Assembly (NCBI GenBank): GCA_025765615.1
Contig: JAIVFJ010000032.1
Coordinates: 1 to 62,500, forward strand
Direction of reading: 5' to 3'
Origin: Zopfochytrium polystomum
Lineage: Eukaryota > Chytridiomycota > Chytridiomycetes > Chytridiales > Chytridiaceae
DNA length: 62,500 nucleotides
Shown: positions 22,655-33,111 of the stretch, piece by piece
Position numbering within the stretch: the stretch's first letter is position 1
Layout: every line of letters starts with the position of its first letter
Program-made: the position numbers and the translations under genes
The notes under the pieces: generated by a model
What the model was told of the DNA's origin: nothing
The model's input: only the letters and a program-made list of their open reading frames with translations
Database searches by the model: none

Positions 22655-23480
22655 GAGTCGGGGACAGGAGCATAAGTGCTGTGTGCTGTTGTGAGATGGC
22701 CTCTAGTTCTCGTCCTAGTTCTGAGACTGCAACGTATTCTGCTTGCTGAGGTGACAGCATAATTGCAGGACTGCGAGTTGATGCCCAGCTGATAGTGGCA
22801 TTTCCAAACCAAAAAAAAGTAGCCAAGTTGTGATTTCCCATCAGCATGAACTCCATGAGCAGCATCTGAGTAGCCGAAAATTCCAGACCCTGTGTTGGAA
22901 TAAAGCAAACCATACTCACGTGTACCATTGATGTATTGAAGGACTCGAATGAGGATCTGCAAGTGGTGTTTGCTTGGGTCCTTGCTGAAAGATATGAGAC
23001 TGTTGGTGCCAAGTCTGGTCGTGTGTGTGTTGCCAAATAGTTGATACCACCAAGGATTGCTTGGTAAAGCTGTTGATTTGCTGTGGGTTCATCATTTTCT
23101 TGAGGTTGAAGAGTGAGAGGACTGGGGAGAGCAGTTACTGCTGTCATCTTTCCATTGACGAGGTCTGCATGGTGTTGGAGTAACTCTTTGGTGTAAGCTC
23201 ATTGATGAGAGTAGATGCCAGTTTACGTTCGATGAACTTCCATATTCAGTACAGTCTTGATATGACCTAGTTTGCGGAGCTTATAGAAGGATTTTAGCAA
23301 ATTGATGGCAGAGGTGATTTCCTCTGTGTGCCCAAAGAAACAAATATCATCGACATAGATACAAATGAAAATAATACGTTCCTTTGTGACTTGAAGAGGA
23401 TGCATGGATCTGCTGCGCTTTGTTGGTAGCTGGCAGACTTGAGACGACCAATGAGTTCCTGGTACCAACAATGCCCACTT
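22636..23480 (-). pseudogene. Ty1/copia RT-RNase H remnant (inverted)
   Basis: The minus strand carries the end of a copia reverse transcriptase (ICIYVDDICFFGHTEE, then SFYKLRKLGHIKTVLNMEVH), a broken connecting stretch (QAILGGINYLATHTRPDLA) and RNase H pieces (GYSDAAHGVHADGKSQLGYF, PQQAEYVAVSELGRELEA). The frame is broken at several places. It is not the same sequence as the plus-strand copia pol at 23.5-27.1 kb, so it is a separate, older element that the latter abuts at about 23480. Confidence 0.85.
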
Positions 23481-26400
23481 GCGGCCCACCTCCCAGCAGA
23501 TCAAAACAGCTGACGGCTTTGCAACTGCCACTGGAGTGGGCGACTTTACCCTGTTTGTTAACGGAAGAGCTCTCATCATGAGGAACTCACTCTATGTGCC
23601 AGAGTTCTCAGACACTCTACTCTCAGTTCAGCAAATCGTGCGGCAGACAGGTCACAATGTCACTTTCACAGCAGACACAGCCCTATTGCATCCTCGGGTA
23701 CATGGTTCAGACTTTACCATTGCTCACAGGGACACAGGGAATGTTTATGTTGTGGACCCTTCTCTTCTGACGGGACATACTGGTCTCGACAGGGCAGAAC
23801 TTGGAAGGGACGCGCCGACTCCTTTGGGGGACGCCCCAGGTGAGTCGCAACAGCAAACTGCTCCTTTGCAAACTGCAACACCAACTTTAAGTCAAACTGA
23901 CCCAGACCCTTTACCAAACCCTCAGAACATTGAAGCAGTCCGAGCTCTTCACAAGAAATTTGGTCACCTGTCTTTATCTTCTTTGAAGCGTACTTGGTCA
24001 AATCTGAATAAAGTTGGTCATTCATTTTTCCTCATTCATGACATTCCCTGCGTGACATGTGATGTTGGGAAATTGAAAGCTTCGCCTATCCACTCCACTT
24101 CCAGACCAAACACCACACTGCTTGGTCGTTTACACACTGATGCTGTCCCACTGCCCGCACGTGGACACCATGGTGAAAAACATTGGCAGCTGGTTGTGGA
24201 AGAGTCAACCCGCTGGCTTGACATTGAGTTCCTCAACTCTTTGTCCGACGCGCCCACAAGATTCCAGTCTACGATCGAAAGGTTTGAACAGCAACATGGC
24301 AAACATATCACATCTGTGCACAGTGACAGGGGGGAAATCTTCAAAGATGGAGAATTCAAAACTTGGGCCAATACTCGGCATCCTCCTATTGTTTTAGAAC
24401 CTAGTCCTGCATTCACCAAGGAATTCAATGGGCTGGTAGAACGTCAGGTCAACACTCTCAAAGACATGGCACACTGCATGCTCTTAGAGTCACGATTGCC
24501 CCACTCTTTCTTTGTGTATGCAGTCTTCCACGCAGCATACATCAAGAACAGGGTTTACCACTCTTACACTAAGAAAACACCTTACGAAGCTTGGTACAGT
24601 GAAAAGCCAAATGTTGATCACATCCGCACCTTTGGCTGTTTAGTTATCCACCGTATCCCAAAGGAAAAGTGAACGCTTAAACATCCTGAGAAAGGGGCGC
24701 CAGGCATATTCTTAGGGTATAAAGGAAACACTCTTCCAGTAGTCTACGACTTGAAAACCCAGAGAATATCGGAACACTTCCATGTCTCCTTTCACGAAAA
24801 TGTTTTTCCTGGCATTGTGTGGAACTGGAGACAGTTCCTTCATGACTCCCGCTTGAAGGAATGGGGACCAGTCCAACCCACAGCTCAGGATTTCCAATAT
24901 CTTTCCTCCTCGTTGCATACCCCCACTATGTCCACTGATCCAGATGTGGCACATCCTGACGCTCTGTTTGACTCACAAGACGACGATCTACCACCTGCAG
25001 AATCACAGGGGGGAGATCTACAGCTGGGTATGCTATACGACGCTTCTGATTCTGAACCAGAGTCAATACCTGATGAACAGGAAATCCCTCCAAGGGAGCG
25101 CTCAACTTCCCCTGACATTCTAGCTTTGCCAGAGTCAACAGGGGAGGCAACAAATCCCCCAATCATACCACGAGAGCCATCAGGTTTACGTGACTACCTG
25201 GCATTGAAGGCAAACCTTTGTAAACTACAAACAAAACCATCAATTGCCACAAGTCCTTCCACTTACAGTCGGAAAACACTCCACGCTTTAACTGCAAGAA
25301 TTCGTAAACTACAAATAACACGGGGACAATTTCGTGAACTCTACCAAGCGCTCAAAGCGTACACTGTGCTTGAGCCGGAGGAAGTCACAGCATATCCAAC
25401 AGAAAGGATCCACCAGCGGGACTTACTGCCACTCCCTGCTTCGAATAAAGAGGCCATGCGTTCTCCTTTTGCAAAGTATTGGAAGGCAGCTCAACTCTCA
25501 GAGATCAATTCGATCACGTCAAAGCACGTCTGGGACCTAGTGGTTCGACCTAAAGGGCGTAAGATACTTAAGCCCAAATGGGTTTTTGCCTACAAGTTTG
25601 ACTGTGAAGGGTACCTTGAACGCTTCAAGGCCCACCTTGTTGGTCGGGGTTACACTCAGATCTTTGGTCAGGACTACAATGAGACCTTCTCCCCTGTCGT
25701 CTGCAGCTCCTCCATAAGGGCAATCCTTGCTATCTCGTTGCTGTTTGACCTCATACTTGCAGGCCTTGATGTCGAAACCGCATACTTGAACGCCAAACTG
25801 GACATTGAAAACTTCATGGAACAACCAGAAGGCTTTGAGATACGTGGTGCAGACGGGATACTTCTTGTCTGTTTACTCAGGAAGAGTCTGTACGGACTGC
25901 ACCAGTCTGGTCGACAGTGGCACAAAACAATCCACAACTTCCTTGTAGAAATTGGATTTACGCAATTGAAGACTGACCACTGTGTCTTTGTGCAAAGGCA
26001 CCCTGATGGAAAGGTCAAGACCATCATCACTCTATACGTAGATGACATCCTCATCTTCGGTCACACTGAAGAAGAAATTGCCAAAATTCTTTCTCTGATC
26101 AAATCAAAGTTCAAAATCCGCGAGGACCTCAACCCAAAAGTTGCTGTTGGCATCCAAGTTGAGAAAATCAAAGATGGAATCTTTATTGGACAGAAAAACT
26201 ACACACAGCATGTCTTGGAGGAAGCAAACTACTGGTGTGACGATGAAGGCTTACCTGTCAAAATCAAAGCAACTCCCATGTCCATGACATGGATACATGA
26301 TGTGGACTCTGGAAAACTTCCACAAAAAGAGTCAGAATACTTCCGAAGCACACTCATGCAACTTGCTTACCTTGCAAACTTGACGCGCCCGGACATTGCG

Positions 26401-27129
26401 TATGCTGTGAATACACTTGCACAATACCAGTCCGCTCCAACCCATTCAGATTCCCTTGCGCTTGACAGATTGCTGCGATATGTCTGCGCTACCTGGGATC
26501 ATGGACTTTTCTACCAGAAGGGAGACTCCCAGATGACATGCATCACCAATGCAACGCTCCCAGAGGTAGAGAAAGCTGCGGGTATTTCTTACCCAGAGTG
26601 GGATGAACCACATGGCTACGCTGATGCCAGCTATGCTGAAGAGGATGGACACAAGTCGAGGTCAGGGCATGTGTTCATGCTTTGCGGGGGTGCTATTACA
26701 TGGTACAGCAAGAAACAATCAGTTGTTGCTTTGTCCTCAACTGAGGCGGAATACTTCTCCCTTACTGAGGCCATCGAAGAGGCAATCTGGCTACGAATGC
26801 TCTTCCAGGAGCTGGGTATGGATTTAAATAAGCCCACTACTGTTTATGAAGACAATCGTTCAACCATAGCTATTGCTATGAATCCAATACACCATGGTCG
26901 GGTCAAACACTTTGACGTGAGGTTGCATTTCATACGGGACCACTTGGAGAAAAAGGAGGTTCAACTCATTCATTGCCCAACGGACATGCTGATTGCCGAC
27001 CTTCTCACCAAAGCTCTTCCCGCAGCTCAACATGCAAAGCTTGCATCACTGATGGGAATTTGCAGTCTCGCCGACCTCCAAGGTGTAAGCGTGGTGCCCA
27101 CGCTCAAATCAGCACAACGCTTAGTCTAA
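23479..27129 (+). CDS. Ty1/copia polyprotein (element B), 5'-truncated, one in-frame UGA
   Basis: Open from 23479 to 27129 in a single frame except for one TGA at 24670-24672. In order: end of the protease region (LYVPEFSDTLLSVQQIVRQ), gag-pre-integrase (ALHKKFGHLSLSSLKRTWSN, C-x2-C in IPCVTCDVGK), integrase core with acidic residues in HTDAVPL, HSDRGEIFKDGEFKTW and NGLVERQVNTLKD, reverse transcriptase (LDVETAYLNAKLD, then ITLYVDDILIFGH) and RNase H (DASYAEEDGHKSRSGHV, ALSSTEAEY, VYEDNRSTIAIA). Gag and most of the protease are missing at the 5' end, where the element meets the inverted remnant. The 3' LTR follows at 27294. The TGA replaces what is probably an Arg codon (CGA), a simple C-to-T change. 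Apart from that the reading frame is intact for more than 1,200 codons, indicating a recent element. Confidence 0.95.
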
Positions 27130-27293
27130 AGGCTCTCTCTGGCTTCTCCAGCTACACTTGTGGGTTCATGCAGGTTTTCACAAGTGTAGGGGGGTACATG
27201 GGTGGGTTCGAGTCCCACTGCTTGGCTGGCATTGTTGGACGGCCATGTACTCCAGGAGGAACACTTGCCCCCTCTCTTTCTATTGCGGGGGTG

Positions 27294-28406
27294 TGTTGAG
27301 ATTCGACCCATGGGGTACACTACGCCTGTTACTGACGATCCCTTTGAGAACTCCATCCAATCACATTGGATGGGGTGTTTGAAGGGCTCAGTAGATTCAA
27401 TACTTGAATGGGGCGCTCGGAAGGGCTAATCTGTTCTCAATTAAAAGAGATAGGCAAAGGCGGCTGTTGTTCTAGCTTTGTTCATCCTACTGGTAGGAAC
27501 AATGCAATTAGAACATGCACAAAAATGCTCAAACTATGCACTCTGCACGTGTAACACAGCACAGCAAGCATGCAGAAGCAGTGTGCCACTGCCCATGCCG
27601 AATTCCGCTTCCTGATCTGGAATTCCGCTCCCTGAACCGGAATTCCAGCTTTGCTGCTGTGCTGTGCAATCTGAGCAATGCAACAGGCACTTAGGAATCA
27701 GGGATTGCACCAATCACTGCATTTCTCAAAGTGAGATAAAAACTGAGCTCACCAGAGATTGCACCAATCATTGGATTTCTAAAAACATGGAAAGAAGCGG
27801 CTTGTTTCCCAAACAAGCTTCCTGATTTGGAAACAACCAACCCAATTTACAAGCAACTGTTTCTCAAACAAGCTGTAAATTGGTTCCTGGTGGTACTCAG
27901 CCCAGACAAAGTACTCAGCCCAAGGTGGTACTCAGCCCTGGCTGGTACTTAGCCCTGGGTGGTGGACAGCCCAGGCTGGTACTCAGCCCTGGGTGGTGCT
28001 CAGCCCTGAGTGATGCCCAGCCCTGGGTGGTGCTCAGCCCTGAATGGGTACTTAGCCCAGGCTGGGGATTGGTGCTCAGCCTGCTTTATCTCATTTCTGT
28101 GGCCTGCTCTGTGCAGCTCACTGCTCCCTCTGTTTTCTGATGGCTCCAACCTGCAGGAGTATAAGAGCAGCAACCTCTCACAGAGATCAAACAAGGAATC
28201 CACCCCCCTCCTTGCTGCTTTGACAGAATCCAGTGCAAAACAAGCCAATCTCTCTTCCTCCATTTGCTCTCTCTTCCATCTCTGCCCACTCACTCCTCTC
28301 TCCTCTCTCCATCCTCTCACTCCTCTCCCTTTTCCATCATCACTGCTCTCTCTTTCTTCATCCCCACACACACCAAGTCCCTCCAGTCCTGGGTGGGATT
28401 TCATCA
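27294..28406 (+). mobile_element. 3' LTR of copia element B
   Basis: It starts TGTTGAGATTCGACCC directly after a G-run resembling a polypurine tract (TTGCGGGGG) and ends GGGATTTCATCA. It is about 1.1 kb and nearly identical to the inverted copy at 19647-20763. It contains the same tandem CAGCCCTGG-type array (27895-28085) and the repeated GAATTCC block (27600-27650). Orientation and position fit a 3' LTR of the pol at 23479-27129; no plus-oriented 5' LTR is in the window. Confidence 0.9.
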
Positions 28407-29387
28407 CACGGGACTGTGAGCACTGCCAGGGGAGAGAAGTCTCACGCATCGCTGGGGGCGGTGAGCTGCCATACATGGTTTCCTCCTCCGTAGTGTAATT
28501 GCGGCGGGGACGGGACAAGGGAGTGGCAGGTTGTTCAGTGCGGACAGCAGAGGAGCGGCCACGGAGCGAGTCGACTTCAGCACGCAGAGCATTGAACTCA
28601 GTCCGACCAGGAAGGTTGGTGAGAGAGAGCATGATGAGGCGCCGGGCGGACATGTGTGCCATGTTGTGGTGCAAGTGATCGACGATACAATGTCTCGATG
28701 GGGGGACAAGTGGGGCTGGCAGCGTGGGCAGCTGGTACTCGAGCAGCAGTGGATGGGGCTACTGTGGCAGCACATCGGTGGTATTCTTCAGTCCAAGCAG
28801 TCTCAGCTTCTCGGGCAGCAAGTCTGGAGCAGTGAGCGGTGTCAGCAGTGTCACGGAGGCAAGTTGCATGGGCAGCTGCAGCTCGTTCGGCCTCCTGGCG
28901 AACGAGGGCAGCACGTTCAGCAGATCAATGGGAAGCAGCTTCACGGGCAGCGTTAGCACAGGCAAGGGCAGCGCGGGCAGCTGCAGTTCGGGCTGCCTCA
29001 GCATCAAAACGGGCAGAATGGGATGACCGAGGGCGGGAAGTGGCGTCAGAGGTTGGGACCTCTGAGGACATCGACGAAAGGCGTACGTGTGGTCGTGGGT
29101 GGACGAAAGCTGAAGGATCAGGCAAAACTTGCAGGCGACAACTGTCAGTAGGCACTGTGAATAGTTCCACGTGCGAGGGGATCAGGAAGGGCTGTTCAGC
29201 GGCAGTGCGAAAGCTGGGAATACTAGCAACCTGGGTAGGCCAGTTGTCAGTTACCCAGGGTACACCGCGCGGAAGTAGTGATACAGGCGGAGCTCTGAGG
29301 GCGAACCTTGGGTGACGATACCCACACCAGGTCGTACAAACTTGCCTTCCCAGGGGAGGAAGACAACATCAGCGTCGACGGCTTCAG
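28407..29387 (-). pseudogene. Gag-like Ala-rich remnant (minus strand)
   Basis: Minus-strand frames give Ala/Arg-rich sequence (AARTAAARAALACANAAREA and similar) and, towards 28407, LPGRTEFNALRAEVDSLRGR with YTTEEETMYG. It resembles in style, but does not copy, the gag-like ORF of element D and lies just downstream of the inverted D repeat. Frames are broken. Probably the remainder of a D-type gag on the minus strand. Confidence 0.35.
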
Positions 29388-29985
29388 GAAAGGGCCCTCC
29401 CTTTATACTTTTTTGATGCCACTGGTTGGCAGCACAACCAAAGTTTTTCAACTTTGTTAACAAAAAACAGGCATAGGTCCAGGATTAGTTGAAACAAGAA
29501 AAACAAGTTTTTATTTCTAGTTGTGCAGCTTCTAGGCCAACAAAGCAGAAAAACGCGTGAAAACAACTCAGGGTTCAGCATGCGGGGAAGGAGAGCAGCT
29601 AACGGGCCTACTTCCAAAATGCTCAGCAAGAATGATAGCACTCTCAAGCGTATCCTTGTCTGTGTTACTAATATCCTCAGTAGTGTTGGCAGGCGGTGCA
29701 CTGACAGGGACAGGCACCGACACTGTAGTGGCAGCAGCAGCAGCAGCAGCGACAGCAAGAGCAGTTGGAGTGACAGGGCTGCTGGTGGATCCTTCGAAGA
29801 TGTCGCTAAACGCGTTGATAAGTGCATTGTTTCCAGGCACGGAGTACACTGAGGAAAGAGCAATTTCCTCCAGGGTTGGGGTGCCCATGTCATTGAAGAA
29901 ACGGGCCCACTGCATGTCATTGAGCTGGGCCACTTCTGCGAGAGTGTTGACAGGCCTGTCAGGAAGGCTGGCAGGCGTACCGATA
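29388..29985 (-). repeat. Repeat D, copy 2 (inverted)
   Basis: Reverse complement of 21634-22198, with the same C-terminus (SPHAEP) and the same 3' tail. At 29986 it joins family-A gag sequence abruptly: the minus frame switches from VGTTSRP (gag A) to GTPASLPDRPV (D) without a stop. That marks a recombination or insertion breakpoint inside gag. Confidence 0.85.
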
Positions 29986-30686
29986 GGTCTTGATGTAGTT
30001 CCTACTTGTCTTTGCTTCAGCCTCTTGGAGAAGTGTCTGTTGTCAATCTTGATGGCAAGGAGAATGTACTCTTCCAAGGTCTCAGGAATGTGCAGAGACT
30101 GGGAGAGCATCTTGGACAGCAAGATCCAAGCTCAAGCATATCAAGTAAGGAAAGCAATCTTGTGTGGCCTACACCAACCAATTCAAGCAACTAGCCAGAG
30201 ACTCTGGATACAATGATGCAGCTCTGATGGAGCTGTACCATGATGGTCTCCATGAGTCTATCCAAGACCCCTCCCAGAGCTCTTGCAGGGTGGTGGGTGT
30301 GCTTGGGAGAGATCTGTACCATGATTGAGCTTGACCAGACAGGAGGGTGCTTGTGAAAAGAACCTTGACTTGCTCACTGGGAAATCTTGAAGGTTGGAGA
30401 AGGATGACATTCTCCACAGTGGCCATAAAGTTCCTGAGGTTTTTGGCCAGCCCAGTGAACTTGTCAGGGCTGGGAACCTTGGGCTCCCTTGCTTGGTTGG
30501 CTTGGGGCAGGGGAAGAGCTTGATGTTCTTGTTGGTGAAGTTGTTGTTGAAGCTGGTGCTGCTGGTGAAGGACTTGTTCTTGAAGTTGGTGTGTCTATCT
30601 TGAAAGGGCTTGTAATTGGTCCATCAAGGCTTGGAAGGCAGTTGCATCAGGGAAGGTGTTGTTTGGGTCAGACATGATGGCAGAGA

Positions 30687-30703
30687 GTAGTAGGAGAGGG
30701 TGA
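30687..30703 (+). repeat. Target-site duplication, left copy (17 bp)
   Basis: GTAGTAGGAGAGGGTGA, identical to 39104-39120 (18 bp if the preceding A is counted). It is part of the family-A leader, and the unoccupied sequence is present in reverse at 47155-47190. Confidence 0.95.
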
Positions 30704-30799
30704 GTCCGAAAAAAAAAAAAAAAACCTTGTCAAGAGACACTCAAGACTGCACCCTCCACCACCACCACCCCCCACCACCTTGCCACTGCCCTCCACCGC

Positions 30800-31262
30800 C
30801 TTCCCACTGCCAGATCAACGTCAGATCAACATCAGATTGTTGTCAGATCGTCAGATCATCATCAGATCGACTTCAGATTGACTCCAGAACCCTCCACCAC
30901 CACCCCCCACCGCTTTGCCACTGCCAGATTGACGTCAGATCTTCATCAGATCGTCAGACCATCGTCAGGTCAACGTCAGATTGACTCCAGATCATCAGAT
31001 TGACATCAGATCTTCATCAGATTGACTCCAGATTGTCAGATTGATGTCAGATCTTCGTCAGATTGTCACATCATTGTCAGGTCAACGTCAGATTTTCGTC
31101 AGATTGTCTCCAGATCATCATATCATCATCAGATTGTCGCCAGATTGACTCCAGATTATTACCAGAACGCCCAATTCTTGTCAGATTGCCAGATAATCAT
31201 CCGATTGTCGTCAGATCATCGTCAGATTGACTTCAGATTGCTGCCAGATTGCCTCCAGCAAT
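30800..31262 (+). repeat. CAGAT-type short tandem repeats in the 5' region of the non-LTR element
   Basis: Several dozen imperfect 8-15 bp units of the form (G/C)TCAGAT(C/T)(G/A/N)TC, for example GTCAGATCGTCAGATC and CAGATTGACTCCAGATT. They lie upstream of ORF1, where 5'-UTR monomers with promoter activity occur in some non-LTR elements. Function here is inferred from position only. Confidence 0.85.
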
Positions 31263-31339
31263 CACTTTCCTCCACCACAACCACATTGCAACCACATCAC
31301 AACCTTTGTGCTGAATTGGGATTGGCACCCCCCTATTTC

Positions 31340-32854
31340 ATGAGCAGCCCACCTCCCTCCACGTTCTTCGGCACCCACGCTGATCAACACATATTGACAA
31401 TCACCACTCAGCCAGACCCCACTATTGCCCCACTCACTGAACTTGACATCCTACGCTTTATCTCCACTTGCAACCTCACCATCCGACAGCGGCCCTTGCT
31501 CTCAAAGGACCAGACTTCTTCCTCGCTCCGCCTTCTGCATCCTTTGTCGGATGAACAGGCTGCCCGTCTCCAGACCACATCCCCACACATTAAATTTTCT
31601 TACACCTGTCGACTACCAGCTGCTGCCACAGAATTCACCAACGAACCTACCAACCAACTCGTACTCCAACACCTGGCTCCTGGAACTACTAGAAAGAACT
31701 TTGATGAGCAAAAGGACTCCCTGCGTCATGCAATCACCTCTGCTTTATCCTCGTGCGGCTCCATAATGGCTATTCATTTTGCACACCACCAGCTTTCCGC
31801 CTCCGCATCTGCCACAGTTCTTTTTGACGGCCCTCCTCACAATCCCCCTCAGTTCATAACTATTATGGGTGCAGGTGTCACAATTCGACCACTGGAACCT
31901 TCTGCAGAAAACCAGCGGCGAATCAGCGATGAAAAGCAACGCACAGGCTGTCCTTTATAACATTCGTCGCTCCACAAGTATCTATGACCTTGAGGCCATC
32001 CAATATGAGTTTGGGTGCACGTCAGTTCGCATTCCAGGATTCTTCAACTCAGCAAAGGGCACTGCTGGCCTTTCGTCGTCTGCCCATTTTGTTTTTACAA
32101 CCCGCTCATTGATGTTGCAAAAAACTAACCAATCAGTTGTCTTCAATGGCCGTGCACTCCCATTTCACCCACTCCAAAGGAAGATTTCACTCCCTTCCCC
32201 TGCTGTCGCCGTTGTGGAAACTCCAACCATACCTCTCAATCTTGCAAAACTGGCCGCCCCTCTGGCTCCCTCCTTAACCAAGCCACTTCAGCAGATTCCA
32301 AAGACAACAGCCAGACAGCTCAGGCCCCTCCTGACACCACAACTCCCCCACCTGTCCTGCCTGCTCCCCCTCCTGTCCCTCCTCCACAGCTGCAGTCAAT
32401 TTTGAAGGTCCTTGAAAACATCCAGCAACAGCTTCTCGCACAACAGACCTCCTTGCACACAGAGCTGAAAGAGCATCAGACAACAGTACGCACTGACATC
32501 CAAAAACTCACCACTCAGCTTTCCCAACTTGAGCCAATCCCTGCAGCACTGGAACACGGCTTAGCAAAGGTGGACCACGACATTCAGAGACTTGCAGCTG
32601 CTGCAGCCAACGTGGACACTTCACTCAAAAACCATGCTGGCGCCATCCACAACCTAAATCAGCGAGTCACCACACTGGAGCCACTCCTGGCACAATTGGA
32701 CAGCTGCCTCACCACAGTGGACACAACCACCCAGCTCCTCAGCTCTCGCCTCCAGACAATTGAAGAATGGTTGAAATACAATGACCCGATTGATGAGGAC
32801 CTTGACGACCGTTCCTCCGCTGAACCTTCTTCTACTACTACTGTCCCAGCTTGA
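31340..32854 (+). pseudogene. Non-LTR element ORF1 (nucleic-acid-binding protein), frameshifted
   Basis: The ATG at 31340 starts MSSPPPSTFFGTHADQHI and reads to a stop at 31960. The product then continues in a second frame (SNAQAVLYNIRRSTSIYDLE) and from about 32170 in a third, which contains a CX2CX4HX4C zinc knuckle (CCRRCGNSNHTSQSC), a Pro-rich linker and a long heptad-like helix (LKVLENIQQQLLAQQTSLHT onward) ending near 32854. The middle zone (LVLQHLAPGTTRKNFDEQKD) may be an RRM-like fold, which I cannot confirm. ORF1 proteins bind element RNA and act as chaperones. The frame changes look like single-base indels. Confidence 0.8.
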
Positions 32855-33111
32855 TCAGCTGTCACCACACACTCAAGCTCCAGTTCCTCTTCAACTCCTC
32901 CCAACAGAACTGCCCCCAAACCTGCCCCCAAACCTGCCCTCAAACCTGCCCCAAAAACTGCCTCAAAAACCAGGAACACTGCCTCAACTTGACCAATATT
33001 CTTATTCATTCTTTTGTGAAAGCCCCTTTGCTATTGATATCACTCTTATTTCTCCAAAAAAAAAAAAACAGAGACATTATTAGCAGGACTTCCTGCACCC
33101 CTTAGTCAACT

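Noticed and set aside
27190..27240. tRNA gene at GTGGGTTCGAGTCCCAC
   Set aside because: Only the T-arm is present; no acceptor, D or anticodon arm can be folded around it.
30800..31262. CRISPR-like array
   Set aside because: Units are short, variable and without regular spacers; it is a eukaryotic transposon 5' region.
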